NCBI GenBank assembly: GCA_022457155.1
Contig: JAJGOT010000476.1
Span: 245,001 to 309,000, forward strand
Length of the DNA stretch: 64,000 bases
Source of the DNA: Cladopsammia gracilis
Lineage: Eukaryota; Cnidaria; Anthozoa; Scleractinia; Dendrophylliidae
Direction of reading: 5' to 3'
The notes beneath the pieces were generated by a model that saw only the letters and a program-made list of their open reading frames with translations, was not told where the DNA came from and searched no databases. Shown here in pieces: positions 11,171 through 22,417 of this stretch; the stretch's first letter is position 1; every line of letters starts with the position of its first letter. The translations under genes and the position numbers were made by a program.

Positions 11171-12150
11171 GGCCGGGCTGACGGTTTACCCTTACTCATC
11201 GTCGTGAAAAAGTGTTTACTCTCGGTGAAACACGACTAATTTCTGATGCAAATGAGAAAGAACAGCAAATATAACAACGCTGGATTGAACAAGTGGCTGG
11301 AAATCCTTTCTCGAGAAGATTAACCACCGAACCTCCGATAGAGCGAGAACGGCGACTTGAAATTCAACGCGATCAAGCAACGAAGAAACAACGACAGCAT
11401 CGATTACAAACAGCCTGACCAAATGCCTCCATTAGAATTCTGAACGAAACCGATCAGAAGAGGCGACACCGACTGGAAGTGTTCAATAAAATAATTCTGT
11501 TTGTAGACGCAACGAGAGCAAACACTGATTACAGGAAAGGCTCAAAGAAGAAGAACGATTAAGAAATCTAGCTCAAATCACCACACTTTAATCCGCTCTT
11601 TAATGCTCTTCAATTGAAACAACCTACATTTAAAGGCAAGTAAGCTTAAGCTTATATACAACCCTCCATAAATTATTCTTTAATCTACCTTTTGCAAAAA
11701 AAAAAAAAAAAAGATTTCAAGTAGCTGAACAACTGACAGGCAGATCATAAGAGAATATTTTTCAATATAAAAAATAAGTACTCAAACACTGGAAACTATT
11801 GTCTTAGTACATGCTGTAAATTGATCATTATTGATTTTCTCGCATACATTGCTTATGATATTTGCAAAGAATATGTTGCTTCATCTTGAATATTCATGTT
11901 TAACTTTTGTAATCAATTTCGTAATTCTCATGACCTGTATCCTATTAACTCCTGCAATCTCAACCATTCAAGCGAATAGAACAACAGAACAACAGAACAA
12001 GAGCTACAGAAGTATGTAAAGGGAACAGGTTAATTTTGGGAGATAGCACTCACAAACTTCAAAAAAAGCCCACATCGCTATAATTTTGCAGTGCATCCTC
12101 CCCCGAGCTTCGCGAGGTTCTGCGAGACACATATATTTCTAGTTGTAATA
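11171..12150. other. No gene identified
   Basis: AT-rich, one poly-A run near 11697-11713, and short frames without recognisable content. Confidence 0.5.
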
Positions 12151-12166
12151 TATATAGATTGACACT

Positions 12167-12270
12167 GGTCGCACACAAGCCGCAGGTAACCCACTCGGCC
12201 GGTCACACACGAGCCACAGGGAGCCCATTCGGCTGGTCGCACACTAGCCCCAGGAAACCCACTCGGCCGG
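12167..12270. repeat. Three copies of a 34-bp tandem repeat
   Basis: The unit is like GGTCGCACACAAGCCGCAGG followed by TAACCCACTCGGCC, in three diverged copies. It precedes a dispersed repeat (CTCCCCCCTGGATGGGATGC near 12328) that also occurs reversed near 25827-25910. Confidence 0.7.
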
Positions 12271-12879
12271 AGTTTAACCCGGCTTCTGTGGCATGAAGCA
12301 ACTAGGAGTATTGCTACTCCCCCCTGGATGGGATGCTAGCCCATCATAGTGTTACCCCCAGCATTTGTCATCTGTATCCATTTATACACCTGGATGGAGA
12401 GAGACAGTGTGGAGTAAAATTTGTTGTCGAAGGAAACAACATGATGGCAGAGACCAGGATCCGTTAGTTTATGTTTAAAAGCAAAACGCGTACTATTAGC
12501 GCATCGAGGAGCTGTCCTCGATGAAATTCAAGATATCAATACAACTGAATTTGAGCACGTTTTATAAACATTAAAACTAACGAGAACACAAAGAAAAAGT
12601 CAATCACAAATTGCTATCAACATAAATTCCGATCGAAAAATGTAATGCTTTTACCTTTAAGTCCCTTGGCTGCTTGGAAATTCTTTAAAACTCCACTTCT
12701 GTGGTTCTGACTTCCGAAGAAAAAATATCGCCCCGCATTGATAAAAACGCATGAAAGTTCCTCGAAGCAAGCTTTTTCTACTGTAGCGGCTTCTTAGTAT
12801 TCTTTTAAGCTTTCTCTTTCCATTTTGAATAGTTTTTAAATTTGTCAGAATTGTGTTATTACTCCGATAAGAAAACCAA

Positions 12880-14460
12880 CGACATCGTACGCGACGTCGT
12901 GGCGAGCTAACCCTGCACGACATTGTACGCGCCCGCGAAACATTCCGCTAGCCATGACCATGAAAAATGACGGGCATGATTCTATGAGTATAGGGCTCTT
13001 CGAGTGGGCCTTTTTGCTCGAGCTCCGCTAATATAGGCTTAGCCTAACAGCGGAGCTCTCTAAATTCTCCCAACCATCATATCACCGAATTATTCAAAAT
13101 TTAAACGTTTTTAAATGGACGCCAAAAATGCACATTATAACACAGAAAACAGCTTCAATTGTCCTAAGACGAGACCAGGTTTAAAAATAAGCACTTAGCT
13201 CTATATCTCTCCAAAAACGCTTGACTTGCAGAGTTACGCAGCCACAAATGCGGTTTTAAGGTTACAGTGTACCTTCAAATCGAAAATTTATTGAATTTTT
13301 TTTTTTTGGCGTTAAAATAAAGTTTACAGAATGAACTTTCATCCAAAAAAAGTATCGAAAAATAGTGAAAATTGATGGAGAAATGACGGTATAACTTTTG
13401 TGGGCGGAGTTTGTTTATAAAGCGATATGTTTTTTTAAGCGCCGTTTTCTCAAAGTTAATTTTTCGCTTGTTGGGGACACTTTAAGAGCTACAACTCAAA
13501 GGGAATTTGTTCGATTTTCCTTAAATTTGGACAGAAGCTAGGCTAACATATAATCAACAAAATTCTCAATTCCGAAAACTTTTTCGTCAAGAGGCATTTC
13601 CGTGCGATCATTTCAATTTTTTTTCTCCCCTTTTCGAAAATATTCTGTAACTTTTCACTGCAATTGAATATGGAAAATCGCCGACAGGTTTTTTAGCGCT
13701 TCGTGTCCGGAAATCCGAGAACAAATCAAATTAGCAAAATATAATAATCGCTTTGAGTTATAGCGTTTTAAAGCTGATTCGGACGTTCGAATTTGGACGT
13801 CGTAAAAAATTCGACAATTCATTTTATTACCAAATGGTTTCCATATTTAGATAGCCAGCTCTATAAGCTTTAATTTGATATCTGGGTTTGGGTATATTAA
13901 GTGTAATCTTAAGACGCTAGAGCTGTTATACTGGAGACACCCCCGAAGGTACACTGTAACCTTAATCACTCTTTGACAAATGTCAACCCTGTCTTGAGTA
14001 GCAAACCGCGAAAAAATGCAGGGAAAAACGGTTTTGCAAACCGTTTTCTACGCTTAACACAACAAAAGTGTTTACTTTAGCTGACGTTACATCGGCCTTG
14101 TAGCCGCGGGAAAGGCGCGAAAAACAAAGCCTCGTTTTGGTTTCAAAATTCCTAAAATACCGAATGTTGCGCTACGTCGTATCCGCATGTTGGGAGACGT
14201 CGTATGCGCCCGCGAGCTACCCCAGCGCGACTTCGCGCCCCGAAACATTCAGCTAGCCACGACCATGAAAAATGCAGATACCACGCAGCTCTTTACAACC
14301 TCTAATTTCGTTGGACCTGGATATCACGCAGCTCTATTGTTTTTAGGGCCAGGGTCCACTGTTGTGTTGTTTGTTCTATTGTTTTCTCAGCAAATCAGAA
14401 AAGACCTTGTAAGAGCTGCGTACTGCCCCGAAAAATGACAGGCATGGTTCTGTGAATATG
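12880..14460. repeat. Related GC-rich modules flanking the TTAA element
   Basis: Sequence at about 12885-13060 (GCGACGTCG, CGAAACATTC, CATGACCATGAAAAATGA, GAGCTCCGCT) recurs in diverged form at about 14187-14475. Both sides carry inverted GAGCTCCGCT/AGCGGAGCTC arms, for instance 13019-13059. This suggests an older element into which the TTAA element inserted. Confidence 0.5.
13256..13965. mobile_element. Non-autonomous TIR element flanked by TTAA
   Basis: TTAA at 13256-13259 is followed by GGTTACAGTGTACCTTC. The mirror image GAAGGTACACTGTAACC ends just before TTAA at 13962-13965. TTAA duplication is typical of piggyBac-type insertion. The 700-base interior has no coding frame. Confidence 0.7.
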
Positions 14461-15185
14461 GAGCTCCGCTATAACATAACATCCATATAATATGAACATA
14501 GTTAGCGAAGCTGATACTACGTAGAACAATTAACGCGACAACGACATGATAGAGCCCAAACTGAAAGCCAAAATGCAACCGTGGACAGCTGTTTCGACCT
14601 GGTTGAGTCTCGTCAGCACGGTGTAGCAGCAAAAAGATAGAAAAACTAGCGCGAACGCCAATTCTCTACCAAATCGCACGTGGTGATGGCAACAGATGAG
14701 AGCTCGAATTCAAATGTTTGCCAATTGACCCACGTCACAGCGGCGCGTGACCATGAGTAATAGGCAAAGAATTTGAAATATCATTTCTCAAACTCATTAA
14801 TAATTCATAAAGTAACCAGCCAATAAATGACGTCCATTTGGGTCAGGTGGACGAGTCTTGATACCCAATGAAACACCAGATCAAGATCTTAAGGGTTTTG
14901 ATTTCAGTTCAAAACCGTGTTTGATCTCAAATCAAACACTTGCATATTAATGAGTTTTGCAACAATACATGTTATTCCACTTTACATTCCTTTCTTGGTC
15001 TTCAAATGTAAGCCCTCTCGTGTGCCATCTTTCGATTCCGCGTCCAATGCTCGGTGAAACAGAGTAAACCTTCGAAACAATAATCTGAGTATTATAATTC
15101 TGGAACTTCAACATGACATCGACATTTTAATTTAAAAACAAAATGGACCATTTTTCTCACCTTCGGTCGCCATTATCAAGAGGAT

Positions 15186-15666
15186 TTAATGCTTAAGCAC
15201 CTTTTTTTTCTCTTCTAGAAAGCGTCGGATACCGTATATTATGCCACAAACAGTCTTCGGTGGATCTCTCTCTCGCGACTTTTTGGCCACGTCCATGACA
15301 AATTTGCTAAGCCAATAATTCGAAATTAATGCGTCCGTTTCTTCAATACGAGCAGAAAGTGACATAATCTTGTGTAAATCATAGTCCTTAAACATTCCTC
15401 TCGAATCTCAGAGAACGGGAACTTGAACCGTCCAAGAAGTTTGCCATTCGTAGTAAATAGATGTTGTCTATTTGTTTTTTATATTTCGTTGACGGGGAAA
15501 TAGCTTTATCGACTAGATTTTCTTCTTCGGCAACCGTTTTAGCCTCCCAAAACCGAGACGCTTCTGCTTCGCACATGGTCTCATACCAAATGGCGAAACA
15601 CAACAAGCTCAATAAAATTATGCATGTTACGGCATTTGAAAAGGACAAAGCCAAAAAAACTACCAC
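15186..15666 (-). pseudogene. Crypton-like tyrosine recombinase N-terminal relic
   Basis: Minus frames 15666-15388 and 15395-15186 overlap. The second, NYWLSKFVMDVAKKSRERDP with PKTVCGIIYGIRRFLEE, resembles the N-terminal, core-binding region of Crypton/DUF3504 recombinases. No catalytic domain follows. It could be a relic related to the copy at 5127-5800. Confidence 0.45.
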
Positions 15667-15707
15667 TGAATAATTATGTATTGTTTCATTTGAGAAGCCA
15701 GATCAGA

Positions 15708-15837
15708 AACTCGTGCTTCGGGTTTGATCGGGCCATCCAAACACCGAGAAGCAATGAAAGCACGAGGCCGCTTCGGCCGAGTGCTTTTATTGTTTCAAGG
15801 TGTTTGGATGGCCCGATCAAACCCGAAGCACGAGTTG
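15708..15837. repeat. Inverted repeat, about 130 bp (MITE)
   Basis: The arms read AACTCGTGCTTCGGGTTTGA and continue through GGGCCATCCAAACACC; the reverse complement ends at 15837. The centre is CGCTTCGGCCGAG. A relative with the same CCAAACACC core lies at 48698-48835. Confidence 0.85.
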
Positions 15838-16621
15838 TTGATCTATTACGTCGCTGTCGCGATAAAGAAAGTGAGGATAGACATAAAGCATCCCTCAGCG
15901 AATACATGGCCAATACCATGTTAAAAGGTCTTAAAAAATGAGCAGCATAGTCGGATCTGAAAAGACCTACGGTCTTATAATATGCTAGCGCTGCTGATGT
16001 GTGCGATGGTTTCTCTCACTTTGATATCAGTCACTCAAGTAATAACTTAAGGCTTGGATTTTTTATCCTTAAAGGACCCCCTGCAGAGACTTTAAAGGAC
16101 CCCATTCTTTCTTGATATAATAACTTTCCTCGGTCATGGAGTTTAAGGGAATAAATAATTGACTTGTTCGATCCAACGAAGTCTAATCAACTATCACGTG
16201 ATATTCCCTGATCGATGACGTCACAAAACATGTTTTTTGAAATGGGGAACGTTTGCAATCGGAAAGTTTAAAAACTTTCGCCATCAAAATGTTCAAAAGG
16301 TTCTTTCCAATATAACTCCGCCTTTTAAGGCGGTATCCGTCATATTTCTTGTCAGATATTTTGACACGATTAAAAGGCGGCATTATTAAGCCCTTACTAG
16401 GAGTCATAGAAAAAGGAATAAACAAGATGAATATAATGTGACTATCTATTCCCCATTTTCGTTGAAAGATTTTAACCGTTATAAGGGAAATGCAAGTCAC
16501 GTGACCCAAACTTGACAAGAAAAAGTTGATCAAATGCGTGCAAACGCGAATAACGAAATACTTGACAAGTTTCATAAAGATTAGATAAATGATTATAGTA
16601 TAGTTTAAAAAACGAGCAGTA

Positions 16622-16687
16622 GTGTATTATCAGGTTTAAAAACTCGAGGCGAAGCCGAGAGTTTTTACACCTGATAATACACGTGTT
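16622..16687. repeat. Short hairpin element
   Basis: GTGTATTATCAGGTTTAAAA is mirrored by the right arm ending CCTGATAATACAC, around a centre CGAGGCGAAGCCGAG. Confidence 0.7.
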
Positions 16688-17799
16688 GCGAGTTTTTTGA
16701 ACGGCTTCAAAAACATTCTTTCAAAAGCGTGTCCCTTCGGAATTAAAACAATTACGCTTTTGTGCAAAGAGGAAATTAACATACGAGAAAAACAAGCAGA
16801 CTGATTAGCATACAACACATGTGTCACATCTTCGACGAAGTGACCATTGCTTCCCGGCTCCTGTCGAAAGTTTTGGGATTTTATAGTTCTGAGGGAAAAC
16901 ATCTACTGAAAAATGCTATACTAAAGTTGTCAGGTACGGTAGATAAAACGGCTGATAATTTCTTTTTCAGAGGTAGAGAACGAGTAGAAATAAGCAGCTT
17001 GCATCTGCGAACCAGTCGCTTACCTGGCAATTTACACGAGGGCGCTGGTGTCATTCAAATAACGGCTCACTTGTTAAACTGTTGGTTGTTTATTTTGTGA
17101 ATTCCAAATAGAATGGCGAAAGACCAGATTTCGTAAAACAGTACTGCATAAAAATATTGAAGTCACCATTTGTTGCACTAAGGCCGTGTTTTCAGGAGCG
17201 ATTTTTCAAGTCGCTGAGCGAGTGACAGTCGGAAATCTCGTGAAAACAGTTGCTTGTCCAACTCGCTTAAAGTTAAACGAGTCGGCGAACTACAATAGAA
17301 TTCTCATTAAATTTAAGCCACCAACCCAGGTCGCTTAAGCTTGTCGGCAATTAATTTCGGCCAATCACATTTCGCCAGCGTTCAAACAACAAAGAAGGGC
17401 ATTGTATTGTCGTTCTTTTGTGTTCTAATTTTCTATTGTTTTAACAAAAGAAAATATATCGCGCATGGTATAAGAAAAATGAATAAAGTTCTGTCCGTGA
17501 AAACGCATAAATTTTTTAAGCTGCTTAACGCGGTCAGTAAACAAGTCACCTACAGGAATGTTAAGCGAGAAAAACCGCCTCGTGAAAACACAGCCGACCA
17601 GGTATAAAGGCTCATACACGTGATCGATTTGCGTCGTGTGATATATGATATGCTCATGACTTATTAATGAGTTTTTGAGCTTGAAATAAAAATCCACTAA
17701 ATTATTGGTCGAGTCAAGCCTTAACACACTTGAGCAGTTATCAGTTTGTTGGAAACGGCTTTCAAATTAAGAATACTCGCGTTGCTACTGGTCCGTGAT

Positions 17800-18110
17800 C
17801 CTGGGTTGAACTTAGCCGTACATGTAAAATGCATAAACTCTGCGCGATGTACAAGGTGCTCTATAAGTTAGCCCCTTCTTATTTATGAATTTTTTGTTCT
17901 TCTTTGTTTAATGAGAGATCATGATATAGTCTACGTTCTGCTGACGATCTTTGTTTACCTTATGTTAGGAGAGAAAATGTCAAAAATCCTTCCTGTTTTC
18001 AATAACTCAGTTGTGGAACAGTCTGCCCTCTGAGCTGCGCCTGTCATCTTCTCTTAACGGTTTCAAAAAATATTTTTAAAAAATGTTTTCATCTTTCTCC
18101 TCGGAATTAT
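17800..18110 (+). pseudogene. LINE reverse transcriptase C-terminal fragment
   Basis: Frames on the plus strand give CKMHKLCAMYKVLYKLAPSY, then LWNSLPSELRLSSSLNGFKK, the usual close of CR1/L2-type RT proteins. There are stops and frame changes between the parts. Confidence 0.6.
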
Positions 18111-18119
18111 TTATTTTAT

Positions 18120-20720
18120 TTTACACACTCGTTTAAGGCTCATTTTCATCGCTTTCAATTATGACCTTTCTAAGAGAAATTGTTCTATTTCGCCTGCACC
18201 TATAGAAGAACTAAGTAAAACATTTTCTGCAGTGTGCACCGTACACCGTACACGTGTTGGGTGATAAGTGGTTCTCGTTATATAACAAGCTAGAAAAATA
18301 CTGATTGGCTTGTGAATAGTATTTCAGGTAGTGACATCAGTACAAATATCTCTCATTTAAACCGCTTTTCTTAACGTTTGTATTTTTGCTTGTAACTATT
18401 ATATTTATTTAATTTTATCTCTTCATTTATGTTTTTTCGTATTGTTTTCTCTTTCCGATTGTCATTATTCCAACGACATAAGCAGTGGATCACTTCACGC
18501 CGAACACTTTTTTTACCGTTAATATTTCTGTCGAGATCGCTTTCGGCCCAAGAGTTTCACGCACCAGATGACGTCATTCAAAGAGTGATTTACTACAATT
18601 CAACAACTTTGGAGAACACAAATTAATACAGGAGAGGTTTAACGAGTTCTCTTTGAAGTAACGTAGGTTCAGGAAGGTAATAGGTAAGAGAAGTACTGGA
18701 CTCGTGGGAGCGGCGGAATCCAATAAAATCGTTTTATTTTTTTTAATGACCAGAAAGTTGTCGTCAATACGCAACTGATTAAATTTTCTTTTATTGTACA
18801 GTATTTACAGATTTATTGTTGAACATACCACTGTGGTACAATGTCTTTACAATCCTTACTAGATAACTAATCACCGAGATATTCTCTGTGGCCGATACAA
18901 TATACAGGAGTTTATGGCAACTTAAAATGCTATGTTTATCACTCGACACGTGACTTAGAAACGTGCTTTAGAAACGTCACTTAATTGGTGAATAGAAGAA
19001 AACGGTTGTTAACAATAATTTATGGTGTGAGATGGCAGAGAAGGATTTGTCTATCGTTTTTTAGCATATACATGTTATGAAATTTTAAAAGCGTAGAAAA
19101 TGCGGAAAGTGATATTAAAGTAGTTCTACTTTTGATGACCCCTTGAAGATGAAAGCCCTTTCAGGGCTGGTTATAAATGGCTTTATGAATTCAGTTGAAT
19201 TTCATGAGCTTGAGATGAAAGCTTGTTTTTGTTTTGTCGCTTTAACTGCACAGTTGATTACAATTTAAACACGCGATACGACAATTCAGTCTTGACTTCT
19301 TCGAGACAACACAGAGCTGTAACTGAACAACTTCCCTCAGCATTAATGGAGCTGTAATTGTGGCAAACTACACTTTTGAATGATATGTATGTACATTTTA
19401 GTTATTGGTCAATGTTACAAATCAAATACTTTGGTGTTGAGCTTTTAATGTACAAATGGTTTTTTACAACCTCCTGACGGCACTGGCTTGAGTCAGCTGT
19501 TCAGCACAAGAAAACGCCCATTGGCGTTTATCAATCTCTTTAAACTAGTGAAACCACTTATATACAAGATAATAAGTCGTGAGAGTGTTCGACGTTCTTT
19601 TATCGTAATTCCATGCTTGGAAACGTGTAAGACGGATAAAGTAGTTAAACACTACTAAAATATCGTTTCTGTTAATCTTAAAGTCGTCGACTGTAGATCT
19701 CAAGTAAATAAAAAAATAAACTCGTAGTCAAATCTCCATTAACAAGGAAAGGTTCTAACATGCGTATAGTAAGTCACGTGATTACTTTTTTTTCTGTTTG
19801 TCATTTACGTCAGCGGTCGTACGTCTATTGTCCTTCAAGTCGTGATACACAAATCTGTAAGTCAAATAGAAAACACCAATATTTCAAACCACAAACAATT
19901 ACCAGCAAGCAAATAAATTAACAACTGGAAGGTAGATTTATACACTAAAAACTAAAAACACAAATAAATGGACTATAAATAAGCAAAGACGAATAAAACA
20001 ACTTTCTTAAAATGCCTGTGTTGATTTTCTTTAAACACAAGACTGTCGAATTTATTTAAAAAAACATTACAAATCATTCATACAATTGATATATTGTAAC
20101 AAACAATACATTTCGTTTTTGTTATCATACAATCAATGATTAATCAGCAAGGCTTTGTTTAGAATAACCTATGCCACCTGTGGCATCTTCTGCTTTAAAT
20201 GTTTACCTAAAAATGCCCAAAAATGCACTTCATTTCATCAGTATTCCCCGAAATATTCTGGACGGGTACCTTTAACGCTGTATAATATAACATTGTTGTT
20301 GAAATGCTATGTAACATATAGTATCTTTAACTGAGCTCGGAGCTGCGATACAGGCTTTATCTTTTGTGTTTTATCTTTAGTCTTTAAAATTTAATTTTTC
20401 ATTCTTGAGTGAAATTCCAGAAATTATAAATTATAAATTGTTTGCGGTTGATTTTTAATCAAATATACTTTAAATGACTTTTTTTTATATAAAAAATGAA
20501 AAATACATCCAGGTAAATAGATCGTTCTCCCCCATAAATTAAGAACCTAAATAACGCGGTTAAGGCAGAGCAAACAAACATGAAGTTGATTGAAGGTGAA
20601 CAAAATTTAAGAAAAACAGAACAATATCACGAGGAATACAAAGTGTTGAAAGTCAATAACAGCACAGTCGGAAGACAAACAAGTTTACAGTCTGATAGAT
20701 TATTGTTATCTTGAAGGGTT
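18120..20720. other. No gene identified
   Basis: AT-rich with scattered short frames. A GTTCTCGTTATATAACAAGC stretch near 18272 resembles a MITE end but I could not find its partner. Nothing else stands out on either strand. Confidence 0.5.
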
Positions 20721-20849
20721 ATGTAGAGAATGAACAAGAAAACTTTATATAAACGAAGTCCTGGTGTTGTAGTGGTTGGTCTTTTGGCTGTGTATTTTGC
20801 CTGTGTAATTTGCCTGTGTGTATTTTGCCTATATCCTTTGGTGAGAGAT

Positions 20850-20855
20850 TTTATT
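20850..20855 (-). terminator. Possible poly(A) signal of the giant gene
   Basis: AATAAA on the minus strand lies about 425 bases beyond the TAG stop at 21280. It is the nearest canonical signal I found downstream of the stop. The 3' UTR end itself cannot be seen from sequence. Confidence 0.35.
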
Positions 20856-21279
20856 CCCAAAGCCTCTCTCCGTCAAAGTGAATTTGTGGGACCAGGTGGA
20901 TTGATGGGGAAGCATGAAAAATGCTGTGAATACGCTGCCTGTACTGAGCTTGTGGAGTACTGGCAGTGCGGGCCACTCGTCTCTATTTTAACTGTAATCA
21001 ACTTTCAGTTTGTTTTGCTCGACCTTAATCAGTCTTTAAGGAACTAAAAAGCTAACACTTAAAAAAAGCCTTTGACACGTTACATTTAACGTTTAACTTT
21101 ATGAAGTTACGTGTCAAGAAATTCAACGATTTGGTCAGACTCTCTTTTCCATAAGACTTGTTACGGAAAACTTAATTTGCTTTTACACAAATAATATATC
21201 TATGCAATGTCAAGGGTGATCTGAAGGTCGCATTGGATCACGTGACCTGTCATTACCTTACTAGTATGCGCAGTAGGCA

Positions 21280-22417
21280 CTATGTGTGCTGTAGTCTCAG
21301 AAGGCGTTCTGTTTTGCCTCCTCCTTGTGTTTCACTCAGCCATTCCTTACAAGGAAACTCGTATCTTCGACCATTTTCATCTGTTACTGTCACCTAGAGA
21401 AACGTATACGAAGAAACTGAATATTTGTAGCCAAAGTGAATAAGTGTAAACCATGAAATCTTGTTCCTTGGATACGTTTCGAGGCCCTTGAGTTGTTCTT
21501 ACCGATGCTAATTCAGTTTTGTCTTACTTACTTTGCATAAAAAAATAGACTAAACCTATCCGCGTGATATAAGAGCTATTTATAGTTACGTACAAGCCGT
21601 GCCATTATACGAAGACCTTGTTTCATTAGTGGCACTGTCTACAGTAATGCTGTTTCCATTAGACCACAACCCAGGAGAACCCAATGCTTCACATCAGTCT
21701 AGTCTTCTTAAACCAGACAGAATCCATCAGTACTATTTTTGGTATTATAACATAGCCGTAAATGGTCATTAAAATTAACAACCTCAGCTTAAATACAGGA
21801 TAATGCAACGTTAACAATACTCTTGATCTAATTTACGACAAAGAATGTATTGGGGAATAGATGTCTTGTGTCATAGTCTGTTACCCATATTATAAGATCG
21901 CTCGTACCTTTTCCAGAAACCAGCTGGGAGTTGATCCTGAGTTGTCGTGCAGTATTCGGACTTGTCTGAGTTTGCCAAGATCCGGTAACACCAGAGTGTT
22001 GGTTTCATTTCTAGTAAGAACAGAAACAGAGTATTCTCAAAGCTAATCATAAAAAAGCGATTAGTAGTCCAGTAGTCGACCAATCTGGAGCACTGTCTAA
22101 GGATGATCACCGATTTGTTAGGCCCACAGTAGTTCTTTTACGCCAGCAATTTGAATAACCTCCTATGCAAGTGTTCTTTAAGTCCAGGCCGCCGCAAGCC
22201 AAGTAAGGGAATCCCAATATTCTTAACAACCATTTTCTTAGGAATGACTGATTTGTACAAATCAAGAAAAATACTTACTTCGCCCTTGCAAAATGTTTAG
22301 TGTCCAGTTTTCTGAAACCCGAGTCTCCTTTCTCTCCATATAAGGTTACGTAGACGTTAGCGTCTGTGTCGGCTCCTTCGGCATCTCCAGTTAATGTACT
22401 TACAGTGTAATTAGTAC
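21280..22417 (-). CDS. Three terminal exons: PLAT/LH2 domain and stop
   Basis: Exons 22279-22417, 21908-22010 and 21280-21393 encode one complete PLAT (lipoxygenase homology 2) domain of about 118 residues, closing with TAG at 21280-21282. Marks are YTVSTLTGDAEGADTDANV, YVTLYGEKGDSGFRKL, LGKLRQVRILHDNSGSTPSW with FLEK, and GRRYEFPCKEWLSETQGGG. The middle and last exons are short and easily missed, but order, phase (1-2, 2-0, 0-stop) and motif content are exact. PLAT domains bind lipids or proteins at membranes and often bind calcium. The protein ends four residues after the last strand, so there is no transmembrane part. Confidence 0.93.

Noticed and set aside
15624..15941. Plus-strand frames over the 15708-15837 hairpin
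   Set aside because: They arise from reading both arms of an inverted repeat.
16183..17100. Several 90-130 codon frames on both strands
   Set aside because: No recognisable motif, no plausible splice chain, and AT-rich composition like the surrounding non-coding sequence.
20730..21047. 105-codon plus-strand frame with a hydrophobic start
   Set aside because: It lies in the 3' UTR region of the minus-strand gene, its N-terminal part is a short tandem repeat (TTTTGCCTGTGT), and it has no recognised domain.
21861..22046. Plus-strand 61-codon frame
   Set aside because: It is the shadow of PLAT exon 21908-22010 on the minus strand.
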